The position numbers and the translations under genes are program-made. Shown here piece by piece: positions 1-7,546 of a stretch of 13,343 nucleotides of DNA. Source of the stretch: Amoebophrya sp. AT5.2 (lineage: Eukaryota; Sar; Dinophyceae; Syndiniales; Amoebophryaceae); assembly GCA_005223375.1 (NCBI GenBank), contig RXOD01005588.1, forward strand, positions 1 through 13,343, given 5' to 3'. Every line of letters begins with the position of its first letter. Positions within the stretch are counted from its first letter, which is position 1. Below the pieces are notes generated by a model. That model searched no databases and was not told the DNA's origin. It was given only the letters and a program-made list of their open reading frames with translations.

Positions 1-1373
1 GCGGCTACAGCAGCCACAGCGAGATGCTATTTTCGCTCCCCTCATGTCCATGCGCTTCAGGGTTCCATAGCCTTTGCTTCTCTGGCGGCGGCACGTCCTT
101 GGGATGAGGCCAAAAATCAATCAGAACTGGCCAAAAAAGGAGAAGAAAAGCTGTTTTGTATAAGATGCGCATGCGCCCAACACCAATGCATTTTTTTGAG
201 CTTCTGTAACGAGAAACTGCGGGAAAAAGGGCAATGGACACGACCGGCAGCAACTGCCTCAGTTCAAGCTGGTGATTTAAGGGTTGATAAAATTCAGGTG
301 TAGGTCCAGGGCTAGGTTTGCCGTTCGGCCACAAGAATACTCGTAGGAGATGATTGCTCCCCGCCCTCCCTTCAGGGACGAGGTCTAGGGTCGGCAGTAG
401 GACTAGAATCCGACAACTGCTACGCCCCCACGGCCCACGAGAAGACTGTGGCGTTCCACCTGTGATCGGTGCTGGCTCCCGTCGCTCAGCAGATTGCAGC
501 CATAGGAAGCTGCCAACGACCGTTCTCAGCCGGGTATCGCTGCGGGATCAGAAGGTGACAGGCGGAATTTCCTAACGGCGAAAGAACCTAAACCTGAAGC
601 ACGACCTGGGTTTTTTCAACCTCTAAGTGATCATGTCTGCCACCTTGGACGAGAAGATCTTCGCCATGTTTCCCGACGGCGAACGGCTCGAGATCGAGGG
701 CCGGACTTTCCCCGTCGAGGTGCACTACGGGCGGGAGATGATCCCGAACTACGACCTGAGTACCCCCAACAGCCAGATCGACTACGACGCCATCGTGCGC
801 GTAGTGAAGTTGGTGCGACGGGGGTATTTCGACAAGTGGGAGGTGGTGGATCCGGGGAACAAAGGGAAAGTGGGGGCGGGAACCGAGGATCCGGGCACCC
901 GCTACCAAACCGGGCGCGGCGAATACGAGGGTTTGCGCCGCTTTAAGCGGCGGTTTGGCAAGGCGATTCTCGTGTTTCTCCCTGGCGTCGGCGAAATCAA
1001 CATGCTGTGCCGCAAGCTAGTGGAACACAGCTCCGACGACTACGACGCCGAGATGAGCCAAATCCCCGAGCACCACGTGCTGCCGCTCCACGCGTCACTT
1101 TCGCAGGAGCAGCAGAAGCGGTGCTTCGTGACTTTCGACGGGAAGATCGTGGTCTCGACGAACGTGTGCGAAACGTCGATCACCATTCCGGATGTCACTT
1201 GCGTGATCGACAGCTGCCGGGAGAAGCGGCTGCAGCTCGTGAAGAAGTTCGACATCCAGGAGGACTACTACGAGAACGCGCTCCCGAGCGAGATCGAATT
1301 CGTGCAGTCGTCGGCCTCGGAGATGTGCACGTTGCGGCTGCCGGTGTTGCAGGAGCGCTTTTGTTCGAATTAA
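1..1373 (+). CDS. DExH/DEAH-type RNA helicase, 5'-partial, with degenerate motifs
   Basis: Proposed exons are 1-297, 376-461, 530-554, 585-609 and 628-1373. All four introns are GT-AG, the frame stays open and the total is 392 residues plus TAA. The visible order fits the DExH family. A motif Ia region near residues 20-36 keeps the family spacing IAxxSLAA but has QGS where PRR is usual. The motif II position reads PTAHEKT (residues 117-123) instead of DEAH/DEVH. Motif III SAT is at 148-150, motif IV LVFLPG at 259-264, and motif V STNVCETSITIPD starts at 321. At motif VI only VQSSASEM (370-377) is seen, then a non-matching tail and a stop. The QRxGRAGR arginine motif and the C-terminal ratchet/OB domains are absent. 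The 5' end lies before the window. By motifs IV and V it is closest to DHX57/DHX29/DHX36-type helicases. Identity from exon 628-1373 is firm; the upstream exons are inference. It may be a pseudoenzyme, a decaying gene or a mis-spliced model. Confidence 0.7.
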
Positions 1374-1627
1374 GGGGAGGATCAACCCATTTGCCTGGGC
1401 ATTATTCTGGTGGTGGGGGTCTCGTAGTTCCTCTGGTGCTTATACTTAAAAAGTAGTTGGTCCCGTATGATGCGGGCAGTGGGTCGTGGCCTGTGTTGTC
1501 TTGTATTTTGTTTCGTATTTCGTTTTCGTTTGATATTTTGTCTCGTGTGTGGTCCTGTTGTGCTTCTGCTACTTAGGGGGGAGCAAGCATTAGCATTCCA
1601 AAGTGACGCCCATCGGAGACGCCAAGG
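1374..1627. other. Spacer with T-rich tract and possible splice acceptor
   Basis: No convincing gene is visible between the helicase stop and the ankyrin start codon. From about 1495 to 1575 the + strand is strongly T-rich and ends in a pyrimidine run followed by TTAG at 1573-1576. This is typical of a 3' splice site. It could serve a cis intron with an unrecognised upstream exon, or trans-splicing of the ankyrin mRNA 51 nt before its ATG. No spliced-leader sequence was found. Confidence 0.4.
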
Positions 1628-3982
1628 ATGTGTCATTCCGGCGCGTCGACGTTCCGGCTGCGGAAACCTTTGTTCGCGCACCAAAAATGGGCTTTCCACC
1701 CCTGTAAGGAGATCTGCGAATTGCTGCTCGCGGCGAAGGCAAATCCGATGCAGAAAGTGCGGGCGAACGACCTGTGCGCCCTCGAGGCGTGCGTGCAATA
1801 CAACTCGTCGAGCTCCTGGTGCGGAGGAGGAGGCGGAGGGGGAGCCGGAGGCAGGCAGCGAGCCGGGTCGGTGGTCAGCTGCGACCCGGAGCAGGAGCCT
1901 ATTGCCACAACAACTCTCGATGCTGGAGGAGCAACGGTCGGCGGCCTGCGAAAAGGACCTGCGGGAGCTGGCGCGACAGTGGCGCGACCCAAGTCCGCGC
2001 AGCTCCCACTTGCCCGAACGTCCGCGACGGTGTCGTCCTCCTCGAGTCGCGCGACAGAGACGAGCAGGAGCGAGCGCGTGGCCACACTCCGGTTGCTGGC
2101 CGAGTTTTTGCCGGAAGCGGAGCGCACGAACGCGGTGAGTCGGCGCGTCCTCATGCAGGTGTGCGCGCGCGGCGACCTCCCGATGCTGAGGGTGCTGGTG
2201 GACTGCAAAGTGGGTTTGCTTTTGGACGAGGCGCGGCGGGGGCCCGCGGAGCAGGTGGAGCAGGTGCAGGGAGCCGGACTGGGCTTGGGTTTTCTGGATG
2301 ACTTCCGGGCGCACTACGAGCGCGCAGCAGACGCGGAATGGCGGAACGCAGCGTGGAACCGCGAAAACGGAATTCGAGGTGGTTTCGAAGGGGAAAACAT
2401 CATTAACGGAGGAGGAGCTGCTGCAGCGGGAACAGGACCTCCGCCGGGAGGGGGCCAGGAAGGCCAGCGAGATGTCGCGAAAACGCCGCTGCTGGCGGCC
2501 GTGATGAATGACCAGGGAAAAGCGGCAGAGTACCTGCTGGAACACGCAGCCAGAGAAACAATGATGGTACAACTTCTACTTCTTCTACTACAACTAAGTT
2601 CGAGTTCCCAAGGTAAGTATAAGTTACTTGCGTACACCAACACCAAGAATCGGTACAAACGACAGGAGCTGGACGTGCCCCTTGCTTCTGGCAAGACGGC
2701 TTTTTACCTGGCTTGTGAGCGCGGGCAGACCCGGCTCGTGAAGCAGCTCCTCCGCGCCGGCGCGTCCCTCGACACGCAGACCTGCCACGGCAAAACCCCG
2801 CTCCACGCCGCGGTGGAGAAGTCGCACGAAGGGATCACGGCGATCTTGTGCGAAAACGCCGTCGACGTGCGCCACATCACCAAACGGACGAAGGGGGAGC
2901 ACGGCGTCTCGCCCTTCATGCTCGCGGAGAAGCGGGGAAAGGCCAGTCTGATCCTGCCGATGCTGCGCGCGTATCACCGTCAGGTGCGGAAGCGGCACCT
3001 GCTCCGCCAGTGCGGCGACGACGTGGGCGACGTGACCCACCCCTACCTGACGCAAAAGCTGCTAGAGTTCAAGAGCGCGCTTTTCGACGCTGACAGCAAG
3101 TGGAACGTGCACAACGACTTGCCGCTGGAGAAGGCTGCTGCTGTGGAACCGCAAGTGGAAGAACCGCAACTTGGTGCAGGGGTTACTTCGAAGAACAAAA
3201 CTCATGCTGTCGCCGGCGGGCTGGTGTTGAGAGGTCGGACCAGCAGTGGTGGTGTCGCTCTCGCTGCCGACGAAGGAGCTGCGTCGAGTGCTGGAGGTGG
3301 ACCACGGGGGATCGTCCGCGACGGCGCGGCTGGTGTTCTTTCGTCGACGTTCATCTCGAGTAGTAGCTCTTCGTCGTCCTCGTCGTCCTCTTCATGCCCG
3401 CAGAGAAGTGAAGCTGAAGCCACCTCCCCGCGGCAACTCGCAGATTCCAGTGGTTCCGCGACAACACCTGCGCACTACGCTGAGGTCCAGCCATCAAAGC
3501 GACGGCCGCAGTCAGCGCTCCCGCGGTTCGGGTATGGCGGGATTCAGGTGCGTGGCAGCGCCTCGCGCAAGCCACCACGCAGCGTGAAGGGCGGGAGCTT
3601 CACGAGAGAAGCCACTAACCGCCTGCCGGCGGAAGACAGCTACGCAGGAGCTCTGGCTGCAAGCTGCGCGGCTCCTTCTAGTATCGACGGGCCTGGGTCC
3701 GGGACAGGGTCAGGGTCAGGGAGGACCTATGTGTCGTCGCCAAGAGCGACACTGGGCGGAGGTGGAGCAGTTGTGCCAGCAAACAGTGCGTATCATAACG
3801 CGAATTTGTCGCCGCCAACCCCTCCGGGAGTGGAGAAGTTTGTGGAGGACGACGAGTACGGACTGGCTTGTGCCCTCGCGGACATGGGAGGATCGGGGGG
3901 CGGGAGCCCGGACATCGCGGCTAGTACCGGCGCGAAACCCACCAGCGCAACAACTTCAGACAGCATGTATGATTCCGACTGA
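1628..3982 (+). CDS. Ankyrin-repeat protein with low-complexity C-terminal half
   Basis: An open frame of 784 codons, ATG at 1628 and TGA at 3980-3982. Ankyrin-like segments are seen near residues 13-40 (helix KEICELLLAAKANP), 178-196, 285-308 (KTPLLAAV), 355-382 (GKTAFYLACERG then LLRAGASLD), 388-410 (GKTPLHAAVEKSHEG) and 427-447. Ankyrin arrays are protein-interaction scaffolds, and no partner or compartment can be read here. The first repeats are separated by a Gly/Ser/Arg-rich insertion (about 58-150). Everything after about residue 470 is Ser/Gly/Pro-rich and probably disordered, including 13 consecutive serines. A 99-nt stretch (2567-2665) interrupts one repeat and is likely an in-frame intron. 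The stretch 2298-2504 is also open and charged in another frame, so the model around it is uncertain. The start is the first ATG after an upstream in-frame stop at 1604; an earlier exon is possible. Confidence 0.72.
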   Translation: MCHSGASTFRLRKPLFAHQKWAFHPCKEICELLLAAKANPMQKVRANDLCALEACVQYNSSSSWCGGGGGGGAGGRQRAGSVVSCDPEQEPIATTTLDAGGATVGGLRKGPAGAGATVARPKSAQLPLARTSATVSSSSSRATETSRSERVATLRLLAEFLPEAERTNAVSRRVLMQVCARGDLPMLRVLVDCKVGLLLDEARRGPAEQVEQVQGAGLGLGFLDDFRAHYERAADAEWRNAAWNRENGIRGGFEGENIINGGGAAAAGTGPPPGGGQEGQRDVAKTPLLAAVMNDQGKAAEYLLEHAARETMMVQLLLLLLQLSSSSQGKYKLLAYTNTKNRYKRQELDVPLASGKTAFYLACERGQTRLVKQLLRAGASLDTQTCHGKTPLHAAVEKSHEGITAILCENAVDVRHITKRTKGEHGVSPFMLAEKRGKASLILPMLRAYHRQVRKRHLLRQCGDDVGDVTHPYLTQKLLEFKSALFDADSKWNVHNDLPLEKAAAVEPQVEEPQLGAGVTSKNKTHAVAGGLVLRGRTSSGGVALAADEGAASSAGGGPRGIVRDGAAGVLSSTFISSSSSSSSSSSSSCPQRSEAEATSPRQLADSSGSATTPAHYAEVQPSKRRPQSALPRFGYGGIQVRGSASRKPPRSVKGGSFTREATNRLPAEDSYAGALAASCAAPSSIDGPGSGTGSGSGRTYVSSPRATLGGGGAVVPANSAYHNANLSPPTPPGVEKFVEDDEYGLACALADMGGSGGGSPDIAASTGAKPTSATTSDSMYDSD
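2567..2665 (+). other. Probable 99-nt phase-0 intron in the ankyrin gene
   Basis: This stretch begins GTAC and ends CGACAG, exactly 33 codons with no stop. It splits an ankyrin repeat: the sequence before it ends a helix (AAEYLLEHAA) and the sequence after it starts the next repeat (ELDVPLASGKTAFYLA). Its translation is Leu/Ser/Tyr/Lys-rich and unlike an ankyrin repeat. The 7-mer GGTACAA occurs at both ends (2566-2572 and 2652-2658). Because it keeps the frame, it could be retained or optionally spliced. Confidence 0.5.
3356..3394 (+). repeat. Polyserine run in the ankyrin protein
   Basis: Thirteen consecutive serine codons of mixed type (TCG, TCC, AGT, AGC, TCT, TCA), about residues 577-589 of the ankyrin protein. 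The mixed codons suggest an older or selected run rather than a fresh trinucleotide expansion. Confidence 0.9.
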
Positions 3983-4017
3983 TTGTTTGCAGGCCACGAA
4001 TGGTCTGGTGATGAACT

Positions 4018-4043
4018 ACGTCTCTCTTGTCGAGACGAGACGT
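4018..4043 (+). repeat. Stem-loop 35 nt after the ankyrin stop
   Basis: ACGTCTC (4018-4024) and GAGACGT (4037-4043) form a perfect 7-bp inverted repeat. A register shift also pairs GTCTC (4020-4024) with GAGAC (4032-4036). It lies in the presumed 3' UTR of the ankyrin gene, or in an intron if the 4131 frame is its last exon. Confidence 0.5.
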
Positions 4044-4130
4044 GCAAGAGGTGGTTCCTCGATTTCCTTCGCGCGATCCCCTGACCTGCGTGCGCGCAAT
4101 TTTCTGACTGAAGTGCAAACGCTGCAGTAG

Positions 4131-4313
4131 ATGCCATTCTACCACCAGGAAGATGAAACGAATTCGAACTTAGATAGAATTTACACCGGACAACCGCTGG
4201 AGCTGGACGACGGACCGTCTGCGCCAGATCGCTCGAACACGATGATCGCCATCGAGAGCCGCACTGAGACAGCGGAGAGCGCGCAAATTGCAGGTGCACG
4301 TAGACGTAGTTAG
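4131..4313 (+). CDS. Small open frame, possible exon or short protein
   Basis: An ATG-started frame of 60 codons ending TAG, with acidic, coding-like composition (TGQPLELDDGPSAPDRSN). No family is recognised. It could be a stand-alone ORF. It could be the last exon of the ankyrin gene: a donor at 3924 joined to an acceptor ending 4152 keeps frame. It could also be a first exon of the next gene: the donor GTGCAC at 4294 joined to an acceptor ending 4642 runs in frame into the ATG at 4663. The sequence alone does not decide. Confidence 0.3.
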   Translation: MPFYHQEDETNSNLDRIYTGQPLELDDGPSAPDRSNTMIAIESRTETAESAQIAGARRRS

Positions 4314-4662
4314 TAGAGAGACCGGAATTTTGTCTGTGTTGCCAATGTTGATCTTCCTAAGGGCCGCCGGCGAACTTCAAAATGGGGACCAAACTGGCAT
4401 CCAAAACAAAAGCCTACTTCCGTCTGTAGCTGAGAATTTTTACATGGGTTCTTGCTTGCGATATTAGCTACGCATAGCCTGCTCCCGGGACGCGAGCGGC
4501 CCTACGGATCGATTCTTCCATGCTTCCGGTCGTTCCGGCCTAGATATTACTTCTTAGCTCTCTCCTTTTCATCTACTTACTCGGTTTCCCCCCGTCGTCC
4601 ATTTATCGAATCGGAATCGAATCAAAGACAAAGACAAGGCAGCAAGGCCGCGCCGGGACGAA
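4314..4662. other. Spacer or 5' leader before the unidentified gene
   Basis: No gene is recognised. The stretch 4541-4600 is rich in C and T and contains several AG dinucleotides further downstream (4638, 4642, 4646) that could act as cis or trans splice acceptors. A weak 6-bp inverted repeat (GTAGCT/AGCTAC) lies around 4425-4475. No core promoter motif can be defended. Confidence 0.35.
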
Positions 4663-6629
4663 ATGGGTCTTTGTCTCTTCCGCGAGGAGGAGAACGATGC
4701 GCGGATTGTGAAGCTCGCCGACCTGAAGAAGCGGTTTCAGGCTGTGCTCGGGTCGCGCGAGAACCTCACGCAGGAGTGCCGCTTTCTCTGGTCCCAGATC
4801 CTCCGCAGCGGTCATACCACGGGTCCGGGGGGCGGGGGTCCGGGACACATTGACAAGGGAGACGTGATGAGCTGCACACAGAAGTTCATCGACCAGATCG
4901 ACGGCGGGGACGAGGAGTCGTTGTCGGCGATCGACTTGCTGATCAACGGCCTCCCGGAAAGGATCGGATACGAGCTGTTTCTCACCTACGTGCGGGACGT
5001 CATGCACGTGCTGGACGCAGAACTACATCGAAGGTGGGATATACGATTTTTGTAGTTCTGCGTGGTCGTGGTCCAGCACTCGAACTAGAAGTACATCGAT
5101 AGGATATAATTGCCAACTCTGAACCATCCGATGAGACTGAGTATAGGAATGCAACTCTACTGTTTCGCTGGTGTCGTGAAAAATGAAAGGTACGAACACG
5201 CTTTGGACGCGCACGGGTCTCTGTGTGGGTCCGCGTACCAGGAGACGACGACGTTCGAAAATCCCCACTACTGCTACCACGCGCGGAACCAGCACCGCGA
5301 GCCGTTCCACGCCGCTCATTTCGTCCCCACGGTCGGCGTGGGCATGCAAATGCAGTTCGGAGCCAGCTTCGCCGCGCCGAGTGGAGGGAGCAGGATTGCT
5401 GGTGGCAAGGGACAACATGAACATTATTCGGCAGCAGCATCATCATCGTCAACATCAAATCCGGGGTTCTATCGAGGGCCGTCGGGTCCGCTGGCGCCGG
5501 TACCAGAAGCGGACTCGTCAAACTCGCCGCCCGCCAGGAGACCCGTGGTCACCTTCGCCTACCAAACAAATTCCCCGAGCCCAAACGACAGCTACCCACC
5601 AGGCTATCCGGGACAGCAAAGCCAAGGAGGTTCTTGAGCTTGTATTGCTACTTCTGATGGAGGTACACCTTCAACTTGCTTCTTGTTCTTTCACTTCACG
5701 TGCAGAAGATAGACCAACGTCTTTTCCCACAACCGGCATGATCCATCGTCGCAGGTTTTGTTCCCTCGCAGTCCTCGATTCCGCCCACCGCGGTCGGGCA
5801 TCCTCGGCAGGACCTAACGGGGACTTTCGACTCGTTGCCCGAGACGCGCCACATTCAACCGATCCTGAAGCAGGGCACTTCCGTCGCCTCCGACCGCGAC
5901 AACTATCTGCCGCCTGAGGTCACGCCCCAAAACGGCCCGAATAACGGTGGAATCATGTTCAACCGAGTGGATCCGAGCGACGCTGTGTACAACCAACAAA
6001 ATCCACCGCAACAGGTTGTAGGAGCTGCGACTATGATCGCCGCTCCTGCTGCGGCGCCCGCCAGTTCGTCCTCAAAACTCGTCGCGCAGCAAGGTCCCGC
6101 CCTGCTCGAGTCGGTGGAGCAGGTGCGGGACGCGTTGCTGGAAGGGGGCGTCCTGATGCAGGTGTTCAACAGCGATTACGACCTCGAGTGGAAGTACATC
6201 CGGTTTGACCGGGGGGCGGGGGAAAACGTCGCGCCGAACCAGATTCACCTCATCGGCAGCGCTGACAACTCGGGCAGCGTCATGCGCTTCATGCTCGCGG
6301 AACTGGAGCGGGTCGAGAGAGGGCCAAACTGCCTGGGACTGTCGGAGGAAATCGCAGAAGCCGCGGCCACGCACAAGGTACAAACATAATCGTCCGATAT
6401 TGAATGTGATTCGGGGCGACTGATGTTCATCATAACATAGCGTCTCCGCACACCTCGGCAAAAGACTAAGATTTATTGTCCTTGCTCTCCACAGGTCGAC
6501 GACGCGGAGCATCGGCTGGCGGCGTTCATTTTCGGGCAAGACGGGTTTTTGATCCTCGTCTTCCCGGATCGCCAGCTCGCGGAGCTGTCTTTCAAGGCGT
6601 TTAAGACCTTCGGCATCCAAGTTGGGTAG
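4663..6629 (+). CDS. Unidentified four-exon protein, 522 residues
   Basis: Proposed exons are 4663-5033, 5190-5629, 5755-6377 and 6495-6629. Each intron (156, 125 and 117 nt) has an AG|GT donor and a G-starting exon after its AG, and the joined frame ends TAG at 6627-6629. The family is not recognised. Residues 1-175 look folded: a charged start (GLCLFREEENDARIVKLADL), helices, then an HxH/Tyr-rich stretch (YCYHARNQHREPFHAAHF). Residues about 180-375 are Ser/Pro/Gln-rich and probably disordered. Residues about 382-522 look like a second globular domain. It has alternating beta-like segments (VLMQVFNSDYDLEWKYIRFD, then FIFGQDGFLILVFPDRQ) and a closing helix, which recalls a PH-like barrel. That comparison is only a guess. 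The ATG at 4663 is the first in frame, but an upstream exon at 4131 is possible. No signal peptide or membrane segment is seen. Confidence 0.75.
5008..5079 (+). repeat. 20-bp inverted repeat holding a splice donor in its loop
   Basis: The last coding bases of exon 1, 5008-5027 (GTGCTGGAC followed by GCAGAACTACA), are matched in reverse complement by intron bases 5051-5061 (TGTAGTTCTGC) and 5071-5079 (GTCCAGCAC). All 20 pairs are perfect, with one 9-nt bulge (5062-5070). The 23-nt loop (5028-5050) contains the donor GT at 5034-5035. One arm is exon and the other is intron. Confidence 0.9.
5021..5108 (+). repeat. Imperfect direct repeat spanning the donor and the intron
   Basis: Bases 5021-5043 and 5089-5108 share TACATCGA, AGG and GGATATA in the same order, with small gaps. 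The first copy crosses the exon-intron junction and the second lies in the intron, just after the inverted repeat. Together with the neighbouring inverted repeat, this suggests the start of the intron grew by local duplication of the exon end. Confidence 0.65.
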
Positions 6630-6664
6630 AGCCCTACTTGGATTGATAAGTAGGAATCAACTTG
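6615..6664 (+). repeat. Stem-loop with the stop codon in its loop
   Basis: Bases 6615-6626 (ATCCAAGTTGGG) pair with 6632-6643 (CCCTACTTGGAT): 12 positions with one T-T mismatch and a 5-nt loop containing TAG (6627-6629). Two alternative pairings overlap it: CCTACTT (6633-6639) with AAGTAGG (6648-6654), and CAAGTTG (6618-6624) with CAACTTG (6658-6664). The RNA could switch between them. Confidence 0.75.
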
Positions 6665-7546
6665 AGCATGAATTTGTACCAAACGCTGGAAAACAAAATG
6701 CATCTGTATAGCTGTCCGTGACTAGTACTGTATCAGCTGCAGCTGCTTGGTCGAGAGGCTGGCTTCGCCTTTGAGAGTGTTTTTCCCAAAACAAGGCACA
6801 AGTGCTTCGCCGTGGATGATGCTTGTACAACTCTCTCGAGGATGTTCGCATTCGCAACGTGGACGCAGTATGTATGTCAGACGACATGCATTTCCATTGT
6901 CGGTGATTAACCGGACAGTACAACAACGACCCATCGATAGTAGTTTCTTCTACTGTCATTCTCGTTCCATCTCTCACTCGCTCGGTGCTCAAAAATTCTC
7001 CTGCGCCTTGCGCAATCAGACAATCAGACGAGATAAAAAGTGGAGAGCACGACGTTGACGTTCGAATGTAACACAAATAAACGCTTGCGCTTGGATACGG
7101 ATACGCCTCCCCATCGTGAATTCCACTCGTTCCTCGAGAATCGGATAGCGTGACAAAACAGATACAAGACAAAGATCAAAGCACTCGGGCTCGCAGTTGT
7201 AGGCAGCACAAACACGTCGACAATAGAGATAATCGCGATACTCGTATCTTCGGCATTGCTTGTATTTGTACGTAGTGATGTACTAATTGGGTATCTATGT
7301 ATGCGTGTCGGAATTCTAGTTCTACTTTTCCGCATCCGCAAGTCCTGGCAATTTAGTGCTATGGTATCCACGTCTTCAAAGTAATCGTGGACCGGGTCCG
7401 GCGGGACCGCGCTTCTGCAACCAATGTCCTGATGTTGATAGACGGAACCGGAAGTGGAAGAAAGTGAAAGACCCGTAAAAAAAGGCTACTAGCGTTTATC
7501 GAATCTAGCGTCTCGGTCTCGACCCACGTCGACGTCAGGAAGCAAA
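6630..7546. other. Intergenic region, no gene recognised
   Basis: About 900 bases with lower GC than the genes. Open frames here, including one of 171 codons on the - strand, show no family resemblance and look like chance. Small structures are present: a 12-bp palindrome CAGCTGCAGCTG (6734-6745), a 7-bp inverted repeat GACAGTA (6914-6920)/TACTGTC (6951-6957), and GGACCgGGTCC at 7389-7399. It should contain the 3' UTR of the unidentified gene and the promoter and leader of the SAMHD1-like gene. Neither boundary is visible. Confidence 0.5.
6734..6745. repeat. 12-bp perfect palindrome
   Basis: CAGCTGCAGCTG equals its own reverse complement and contains two overlapping CAGCTG E-box-like hexamers. 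It lies about 100 nt after the stop of the unidentified gene. No function can be assigned. Confidence 0.6.

Noticed and set aside
1467..1512. RAVGRGLCCLVF, resembling the region after GRAGR in helicase motif VI
   Set aside because: It lacks the GRAGR core and lies in a T-rich tract. No splice path from the helicase exon reaches it in frame. Probably chance.
1704..1709. GTAAGG donor-like sequence within the first ankyrin segment
   Set aside because: Using it would remove KEICELLL, a clear ankyrin helix, so it is not believed.
1382..2572. 396-codon open frame on the - strand
   Set aside because: Arg/Ser/Pro-rich antisense shadow of the ankyrin gene caused by high GC.
2613..2665. Intron from the strong GTAAGTAT donor at 2613
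   Set aside because: Its 53-nt length shifts the ankyrin frame. The 99-nt choice starting at 2567 keeps it. The donor may still be used if the upstream frame differs.
7074..7082. AATAAA hexamers (also near 10803 and 11039) as poly(A) signals
   Set aside because: They are far from the stops, and dinoflagellates are not known to rely on AATAAA. Too weak to annotate.
6657..7172. 171-codon open frame on the - strand
   Set aside because: No domain, Cys/Ser-rich chance-like composition, in an AT-richer spacer and against the common gene direction.
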